Shown here: piece by piece, positions 13,832 to 18,601 of the stretch
Layout: the number at the start of each line of letters is the position of its first letter
Position numbering within the stretch: position 1 is the first letter of the stretch
Origin: Bacillota bacterium
GTDB taxonomy: Bacteria > Bacillota > Limnochordia > Limnochordales > ZCTH02-B6
Assembly (NCBI GenBank): GCA_017578085.1
Contig: PKQR01000029.1
Location: 1 to 18,601 of the forward strand
Length of the DNA stretch: 18,601 nt
Direction: 5' to 3'
Notes under the pieces: generated by a model
What the model was told of the DNA's origin: nothing
The model's input: only the letters and a program-made list of their open reading frames with translations
The model's database searches: none
Translations under genes and position numbers: made by a program

Positions 13832-14794
13832 ATGCGCACTGTGGGAGTTCGCAGGCTTGCCCTGGTGCTGGCCGCAGCCTTGGTTTTGGCCGTGCTCGCA
13901 CCGGTCGCCGGTGCCCAAACCCGGTTTCTCAGCATCTCCACCGGCGGGCCGGGCGGCGTGTATTTCCCGCTGGGCGGGGCCATGGCCGATCTCTTGTCGA
14001 GGCACCTCCCGGGTTTCATCGTCACCGCGGAGTCCACGGCCGCGTCGGTCGAAAACGCGCGCCTCGTGGGCAACGGTTTCTCCGACATGGGGATGGTGCT
14101 GGGCAGCGTCGCGTACAACGCCCGGCATGGGCTGCCGCCTTTTGATAGGCCCCTGGACATCGTCGCGCTTTTCCAGATGTACCCCGCGCCGCAGCACATC
14201 GTGACCCTCAAGGAGTCGGGGATTACCAGCGTGCACCAGCTGCGGGGCCGCCGCGTGTCGACGGAAGCGCCGGGCAGCGGTGCCGAAACCATCGCGCTGG
14301 CCATTTTGGACGTTTACGGGATTAATCCGGACCGGGACTTCACCCGGGCTCGCCTGTCGCAGAATGAGTCCGCCGAAGCGCTGGTGGACCGGGTCGTGGA
14401 CGTCGTCTTCTTGAACTTTGCGTACCCCGGTGCCGCCGTGGAGCAGATGGCCACGGTGCGCGAGATCGACCTGATTTCCCTGGAGGAGGACATGCTCCAG
14501 CGGATCATCGAGAAGTACCCCTACTTTGTGCGGACGGTAATCCCGGCGGGCACGTACCGGGGCGTTGACCACGACACCGTGGCCTTGGGCGACTCCAACG
14601 TGCTCATCGCGCACGCCTCCATGCCCGACGACGTGGCTTACCAGATCGTGAAAACCATCTACGAGAACGCCGCCCAGCTGCACAACGTGCACCCGGTAGC
14701 CTTGCAGCTGGTCCCGGAAAACGGCATCCACTCGCCCATCCCGCTGCACCCGGGCGCGGAGCGGTACTTCCGGGAAATCGGCGTGCTGGAGTGA
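13832..14794 (+). CDS. TAXI-family TRAP transporter solute-binding protein
   Basis: A 320-residue extracytoplasmic binding protein. A signal peptide of about 28 residues (RRLALVLAAALVLAVLAPVAGA) ends in AGA with no lipobox. LSISTGGPGGVYFPLGGAMADLLS, TAESTAASVENARLV, DMGMVLGSVAY, and GRRVSTEAPGSGAE are the TAXI (TRAP-associated extracytoplasmic immunogenic-like) landmarks. It would bind an organic acid or amino-acid-like solute and hand it to the fused permease two genes on. GAGGAGGGTGA lies just upstream of the ATG. The ligand cannot be read from the sequence. Confidence 0.94.
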   Translation: MRTVGVRRLALVLAAALVLAVLAPVAGAQTRFLSISTGGPGGVYFPLGGAMADLLSRHLPGFIVTAESTAASVENARLVGNGFSDMGMVLGSVAYNARHGLPPFDRPLDIVALFQMYPAPQHIVTLKESGITSVHQLRGRRVSTEAPGSGAETIALAILDVYGINPDRDFTRARLSQNESAEALVDRVVDVVFLNFAYPGAAVEQMATVREIDLISLEEDMLQRIIEKYPYFVRTVIPAGTYRGVDHDTVALGDSNVLIAHASMPDDVAYQIVKTIYENAAQLHNVHPVALQLVPENGIHSPIPLHPGAERYFREIGVLE

Positions 14795-14801
14795 GGGGCG
14801 G

Positions 14802-15401
14802 ATGAAGCCAGCGGGGAGCGGGCGCTCTTGGGGCGCCCGCTCCTTGGGCCTTTGGCCGCGGATCGCCTTGGAAACCGGCGGGCGGCTGTTCGTGGCTGCT
14901 CTCGGGTGCATCGTCGCACTGGGGCCTGCGTCCTACGCCGCCGGGGCAACGCAGCCGGCGGCGCCGGCACAAGCCGGGGCGGGTCCGGCAGGGCCGACCG
15001 TTGCAGCCGAGGCGGAGACGTGGCGGGTCGTCGTGCTGGACCTGGAAACCGGCGAGGAACTCTGGTCCGCTCCCGCCCGGACCGGCGATCCCGTGTGGTA
15101 CACCTACACCCATTCGGCGGACAAGACGCCGGTGGAAAGCCTCATGCGGGTTTCGCCGGAGGGTCTTGTGCTTGAGCTGGAGCGGTATCTGTGGTACGGG
15201 GCAGGCCTTGAGTTTCGCTCGGACCGGGGCGTGGTGCTGGAGGACGGCTGGGTCGTCGTGCATGCCCAACGGCCCATCGGCCGGCTCGTCCTGCGGGTGG
15301 CCGGCACCGTGGAGCAGGCGGTCATCGTCGGCGGGCAGCGCACCACGCTGGGGGAGCTGGCGGCTTACGGCAGGCGCGTGGCGCTGGAGGTGAGGCCATG
15401 A
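14802..15401 (+). CDS. DUF1850 protein of the TAXI-TRAP operon
   Basis: A 199-residue protein with a DUF1850 domain from about residue 72: WRVVVLDLETGEELWSAP, then YTYTHSADKTPVESLMRV with the conserved THS-x-x-KTPVE, and LERYLWYGAGLEF. DUF1850 proteins are regularly found between TAXI binding proteins and fused TRAP permeases; their role is unknown, probably at the outer face of the membrane. A hydrophobic stretch (about 28-47) may be a signal or anchor, followed by an Ala/Pro/Gly-rich linker. The ATG at 14802 follows GAGGGGCGG, but an 11-bp hairpin (14815-14843) lies in its first codons; GTG 14892 is a possible later start. The stop overlaps the permease ATG by four bases. Confidence 0.85.
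   Translation: MKPAGSGRSWGARSLGLWPRIALETGGRLFVAALGCIVALGPASYAAGATQPAAPAQAGAGPAGPTVAAEAETWRVVVLDLETGEELWSAPARTGDPVWYTYTHSADKTPVESLMRVSPEGLVLELERYLWYGAGLEFRSDRGVVLEDGWVVVHAQRPIGRLVLRVAGTVEQAVIVGGQRTTLGELAAYGRRVALEVRP
14815..14843 (+). other. Strong hairpin between the TAXI and DUF1850 coding regions
   Basis: GGAGCGGGCGC (14815-14825) and GCGCCCGCTCC (14833-14843) form 11 perfect, GC-rich pairs with a seven-base loop, two codons or so after the predicted DUF1850 start. It could protect the 3' end of the binding-protein message and lower translation downstream. Confidence 0.6.
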
Positions 15402-17296
15402 AACCCGAGACCCAAGCACAGGTGCGGCGCATCGCGTCAGGGATCGTAACGGTTTTGGGGATCGGCGCAGCGGTGTACCACTTGTACGCGGCCTATGCGT
15501 ACCCGCTGTTCGCGCTGCAGCACCGGGCGCTGCACCTCTTGTTTATGGGGACGATACTGTTTCTCGTCCACAGCGTCTTGAAGGCAAAGCGCTTAACCTG
15601 GGCCAAGCTGGCGTACACGGTGGTTTTCGTGGCCATGACGGTGGCGGCCACCGGGTACGTCCTCCTCAACTACTCCAGCGTGGCGACCCGTGCCGGCGCG
15701 TACAACGCCTGGGACATCGCGTTCGGCCTCATGATGCTCTTAGTCGTCTTCGAAGGCGCCCGGCGGGGGACGGGATGGCCCATCGTCATCGTCGCGGCGG
15801 CGTTCTTCATCTACGCGTTTGTGGGACCGTACCTGCCCGCCATCATCGCGCACCGGGGATTCCCGCTGGCCCGCACGGTGCCGTTTTTGTACCTGACGAC
15901 GGAAGGCATCTTTGGGATTCCCTTGGGCGTGTCGGCCAAGTTTGTGCTGCTGTTCATCTTGTACGGCGCGATCTTGGAGCGGACGGGCGCCGGCAAGTTC
16001 TTCCTGGACCTGGCCATGGCGGTGGCCGGCGGCACCCGGGGCGGCCCGGCCAAGGCGGCGGTCCTATCTAGCGCCGTGATGGGGACGATTTCCGGGAGCT
16101 CCGTGGCCAACGTGACGACGACGGGCACGTTCACGATCCCCCTCATGAAACGCATCGGGATCAAGCCCGAGGTGGCGGGCGGGATTGAGGCGTCCGCGTC
16201 CACCATGGGCCAGATCACCCCTCCGGTCATGGGGGCGGCCGCGTTTCTGATGGCCGAGTACATCGGCGTGCCGTACGTGCGCATCGCGGTCGCGGCCATT
16301 ATCCCGGCGCTGTTGGCCTACTACTCTATGTTCGTGCAGGTGGACTTCCTGGCGGCCCTGACGGGGCTCAGGGGCATGCCCCGCCCGGATTTGCCGCGCC
16401 TGGGGCAGGTGCTGCGGGAAGGCGGGTACTTCATGCTGCCGCTGGCCGCCCTATTCTACTTCCTCATCAACGGGTACTCGCCGGAACGGGCGGTTTTCTG
16501 GACGATCCTGTTTACCATCGCGGTCGTGCTGGTGGTGGGCTGGCGGCGGGGGCAGCTCAAGCAGACGCTGCGGGAGGTCGTATTCGCCCTAAGGGACGGC
16601 GGCGTCCACACGGTGGAAGTGGCCATCATCTGCGCCGCGGCGGGCATTATCATCGGCGTCACCACCATGACGGGCTTGGGCCTGCGCATCAGCGGGCTGG
16701 TGGTGGATCTGGCCGGCGGGCAGCTTTGGCTGGCGGCGCCCCTGGCGGCCATCTCGTCGCTGATCCTCGGGATGGGGATTCCGACGACGGCCAACTACGT
16801 CATCCAGGCGACCATGGTCGCGCCGGCGTTTGTGGCCATGGGGGTGCCGCTCTTGTCGGCCCACCTGTTCGTCTTTTACTTCGGCGTCATCGCCGACGTG
16901 ACGCCGCCGGTAGCCTTGGCGGCCTTCGCGGCCAGCGGCATCGCCCAGTCGGATCCGTTCCGTACCGGGCTCGAGGGCTTCCGCTTTGGCATGGCCAAGT
17001 ACGTGGTGCCCTTCCTGTTCTTGATGAGCCCCGCGCTCCTGCTGCAGGGCAGCGCTGTGGAGATCGTCGTGAATCTCGCGGCCGCGATCTTAGGGATCAC
17101 GGCCTTGGCGGGCGTGCTGCAGCGGTACTTTTTCGGCCCCTTGCGCCTTTGGCAAATCGCGTCGCTGCTCTTTGCCGCCTTGGCCATGTTCACCATGCAG
17201 CCGCGGTTTTGGCTCCTGGGCCTGCCGCTGATCGTGCTGGTTTCCGTGAGCCAGTGGCGGGCGGCGCAGGCACGGCAAACCGTCGTGGCGGGGTGA
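15398..17296 (+). CDS. TRAP transporter fused permease (DctQM-type, TAXI)
   Basis: A 632-residue membrane protein joining a four-helix DctQ-like N-terminal part (about residues 10-130) to a DctM-like large part. The DctM region shows GAILERTGAGKFFLDLAMAVAG and GTISGSSVANVTTTGTFTIPLMK (about 188-250), TMGQITPPVMGAAAF (about 268-282) and GMGIPTTANYV with APAFVAMG (about 457-480). TRAP permeases import organic acids using a sodium or proton gradient together with the binding protein. The length fits the fused TAXI class. The ATG overlaps the DUF1850 stop, indicating coupling. Confidence 0.95.
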   Translation: MKPETQAQVRRIASGIVTVLGIGAAVYHLYAAYAYPLFALQHRALHLLFMGTILFLVHSVLKAKRLTWAKLAYTVVFVAMTVAATGYVLLNYSSVATRAGAYNAWDIAFGLMMLLVVFEGARRGTGWPIVIVAAAFFIYAFVGPYLPAIIAHRGFPLARTVPFLYLTTEGIFGIPLGVSAKFVLLFILYGAILERTGAGKFFLDLAMAVAGGTRGGPAKAAVLSSAVMGTISGSSVANVTTTGTFTIPLMKRIGIKPEVAGGIEASASTMGQITPPVMGAAAFLMAEYIGVPYVRIAVAAIIPALLAYYSMFVQVDFLAALTGLRGMPRPDLPRLGQVLREGGYFMLPLAALFYFLINGYSPERAVFWTILFTIAVVLVVGWRRGQLKQTLREVVFALRDGGVHTVEVAIICAAAGIIIGVTTMTGLGLRISGLVVDLAGGQLWLAAPLAAISSLILGMGIPTTANYVIQATMVAPAFVAMGVPLLSAHLFVFYFGVIADVTPPVALAAFAASGIAQSDPFRTGLEGFRFGMAKYVVPFLFLMSPALLLQGSAVEIVVNLAAAILGITALAGVLQRYFFGPLRLWQIASLLFAALAMFTMQPRFWLLGLPLIVLVSVSQWRAAQARQTVVAG

Positions 17297-17305
17297 TGGG
17301 CTCGC

Positions 17306-17341
17306 ATCCCGGAGACGTCGCGGGCGCAGGTGTTCCGGGAT
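17306..17341 (+). other. Inverted repeat after the TRAP permease gene
   Basis: ATCCCGGA (17306-17313) and TCCGGGAT (17334-17341) are perfect eight-base arms around a 20-base loop. There is no T-run, so this may be a processing or stability hairpin between the transporter and enzyme genes. Confidence 0.3.
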
Positions 17342-17401
17342 TGGACGCGCAGCGATGGTGGCGGTGACCGGCTTGGGGCGGATAGGGCAGCGTTCATCTA
17401 C

Positions 17402-17455
17402 AACGGGCACGTAAAACGTTCAAGGAGAAACGGGCAAGCAAAACGTTCAAGGAGT
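17402..17455 (+). repeat. 27-bp tandem repeat that duplicates the ribosome binding site
   Basis: Units 17402-17428 and 17429-17455 are 24 of 27 identical. Each ends in AAAACGTTCAAGGAG, so AAGGAG occurs at 17422-17427 and 17449-17454. Only the second lies at working distance (six bases) from the GTG at 17461; no start codon follows the first. Confidence 0.85.
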
Positions 17456-17460
17456 GAAGC

Positions 17461-18462
17461 GTGGTGCAGCAGTTCCGGGTCATCGAGGCGGTGGCCGTCG
17501 CCCACAGGCTCGTGCGCCTGCATCTGGGCGTCAAGCCCGGCGAGCAGGTATTGCTAGTCGCGGATCCGTGGACGGACATGAACATGGCGTGGGCCTTGGC
17601 CGGGGCGGTGGAGGAGGCGGGCGCGGAGTACACGCTGGCCGTCATGCCCACCCGGCACGAAAAGCGGGCGACGGAGCTGACGGCCGTCCTGGATGCGGGG
17701 CTCGAGCGGGCCGACGTGCTCATCGGCCTGACGGCCGCCTCGGGGGCGCCGACGTATTCGCGCAAAGTGGCGGAGCTGTTGGGCCAAAAGCGCCTGCGGG
17801 CTTTGTCCATGGTGATGCGCTCCATGGACAACTGGACGCGGGGCGCGGCGTTGGCGGACTATGAAGAACTGGACCGTCTGGGGCACCGGCTGGCGGACGT
17901 GTGGGCCGCAGGGTCCCAGGTGACCATCACCTCGGCCGCGGGTACCCACTTCACCGCCGGCGTGACAAAGGAGCCGGTCATGGGGCATCCGGTGATTGTC
18001 GAGTGCGGCATCGCCCGCGAGCCCGGCCGGGAGGCGGCGTTTTCCGACGGCGAGATCTCCCAGCGGCCGCTGGCGGGAACGGCCGAGGGCACGTTGGTCG
18101 TTGACGGGCCGGTGGCCAAGATCGGGGCAGGGGACGACCCGATCCGCATCGAAGTGCGCGCGGGCAAGGTCGTGTCGGTGGAAGGCGGGCAGCGGGCGCG
18201 GCGGCTCCGGCAGATCCTGGAAACGGTCCCGGGCGCCGACCACATCGCCGAGATCGGCCTCGGCCTGAACCCCATGTCCTTGCGCAACGGCGACTTTGAA
18301 GAAGAAAAGAAGGCGTTGGGCAACGTCCACGTCGCGCTGGGGAGCGACCTGTTTTACGGCGGCACCCACGCCTGCGCGGTGCACCTGGACATGGTCATCC
18401 GCGACGCGACGTTCTTGCTGGACGGCAGGCCCATCGTGCAGGACGGGCGGGTTGTGGCGTGA
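17461..18462 (+). CDS. M29-type aminopeptidase-like / NicX-like metalloenzyme
   Basis: A 333-residue protein related to leucyl aminopeptidase T (family M29) and to 2,5-dihydroxypyridine dioxygenase NicX, which share a fold. Visible landmarks are FSDGEISQRP (Glu198), HIAEIGLGLNP (Glu264), NVHVALGSD (His290) and HACAVHLDMVI (His308, Asp310), the probable metal ligands. It is shorter than the roughly 410-residue peptidases and lacks some of their N-terminal part, which favours a hydrolase or dioxygenase acting on a small molecule. The GTG start uses the second copy of a duplicated AAGGAG; the next codon is also GTG. Its place after a TRAP transporter and before a CoA-transferase suggests catabolism of the imported compound, but the reaction is unknown. 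Confidence 0.8.
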   Translation: MVQQFRVIEAVAVAHRLVRLHLGVKPGEQVLLVADPWTDMNMAWALAGAVEEAGAEYTLAVMPTRHEKRATELTAVLDAGLERADVLIGLTAASGAPTYSRKVAELLGQKRLRALSMVMRSMDNWTRGAALADYEELDRLGHRLADVWAAGSQVTITSAAGTHFTAGVTKEPVMGHPVIVECGIAREPGREAAFSDGEISQRPLAGTAEGTLVVDGPVAKIGAGDDPIRIEVRAGKVVSVEGGQRARRLRQILETVPGADHIAEIGLGLNPMSLRNGDFEEEKKALGNVHVALGSDLFYGGTHACAVHLDMVIRDATFLLDGRPIVQDGRVVA

Positions 18463-18601
18463 CGGACGTTCATGCGGAGCGGGGCGGGCAAGCTCCGCCC
18501 AAGGATGCACCGAAAGCCCTGGCCGGCATCCGGGTGCTGGACATGTCCCGGGTGCTGGCCGGGCCCTTTGCCACCCAGATTTTGGCCGACCTGGGAGCGG
18601 A
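18459..18601 (+). CDS. Class III (CaiB/BaiF) CoA-transferase, 5' part
   Basis: The frame starts at GTG 18459, overlapping the previous stop as GTGA, and runs off the window after 47 codons. After a hydrophilic tail of about 20 residues comes ALAGIRVLDMSRVLAGPFAT and then QILADLGA, the N-terminal signature of class III CoA-transferases, which move CoA between carboxylic acids. The catalytic aspartate lies beyond the window. Coupling to the metalloenzyme gene points to CoA activation of an imported or processed acid. Confidence 0.9.
   Translation, partial: MTDVHAERGGQAPPKDAPKALAGIRVLDMSRVLAGPFATQILADLGA

Noticed and set aside
13376..14911. Minus-strand open frame of 511 codons over the RpiR and TAXI genes
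   Set aside because: It spans two well-supported genes and their junction and has no motif, ribosome binding site or sensible composition.
1..18601. Mobile elements, CRISPR arrays, tRNA or rRNA genes
   Set aside because: None was recognised on either strand: no transposase or integrase motifs, no regularly spaced repeat series and no tRNA-like cloverleaf were seen by eye. A covariance-model scan was not possible here.

Overview
The window reads as a high-GC bacterial chromosome, most likely a high-GC member of the Bacillota (Limnochordia, Symbiobacteriia or Thermaerobacter-like). This is inferred from strong GGAGG-type ribosome binding sites, frequent GTG starts, a riboswitch followed by an intrinsic terminator, and the gene families present. 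The two solute-binding proteins carry ordinary cleavable signal peptides without a lipobox, which would suit a cell with a periplasm. Taxonomy is inference only; nothing in the window settles it. Genes are densely packed, and long antisense open frames over real genes are shadows of GC-rich codon use.

Layout. (1) 1-1944: the end of a DapA-family lyase/aldolase gene on +, converging on a minus-strand pair, pterin carbinolamine dehydratase followed by an SDR protein that has lost the usual catalytic tetrad. (2) 2062-3366: a two-gene arsenic unit, an ArsR repressor and an ArsM arsenite methyltransferase, behind a promoter with two perfect ArsR-type operators. (3) 3550-3972: a small membrane-anchored helical protein of unknown function that looks internally shortened. 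(4) 3993-8175: promoter, adenosylcobalamin riboswitch, intrinsic terminator, then btuF-btuC-btuD and a DUF71/COG2102 PP-loop ATPase. This is a coherent B12-controlled cobamide uptake and salvage operon in which the junctions btuF/btuC and btuD/DUF71 overlap by four bases.

(5) 8189-10981 (minus): a truncated YczE-like membrane protein, a GabD-like succinate-semialdehyde dehydrogenase and an aldo/keto reductase, with a strong hairpin between the last two. (6) 11203-12189: a GalE-type NAD-dependent epimerase. (7) 12350-12700 (minus): a 116-residue four-helix membrane protein that appears to be two copies of a 58-residue hairpin, each with one intramembrane histidine. It is preceded by tandem small hairpins at its 3' end.

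(8) 12875-18601: an RpiR-type regulator followed by a TAXI-type TRAP transporter (binding protein, DUF1850 protein, fused permease), an M29-like metallopeptidase/NicX-like protein and the start of a class III CoA-transferase. Close spacing and overlaps suggest one catabolic operon for import and CoA activation of an organic acid, controlled by the regulator. No tRNA, rRNA, CRISPR array, insertion sequence or phage gene was seen, and there is no gene-free stretch over 300 bases.
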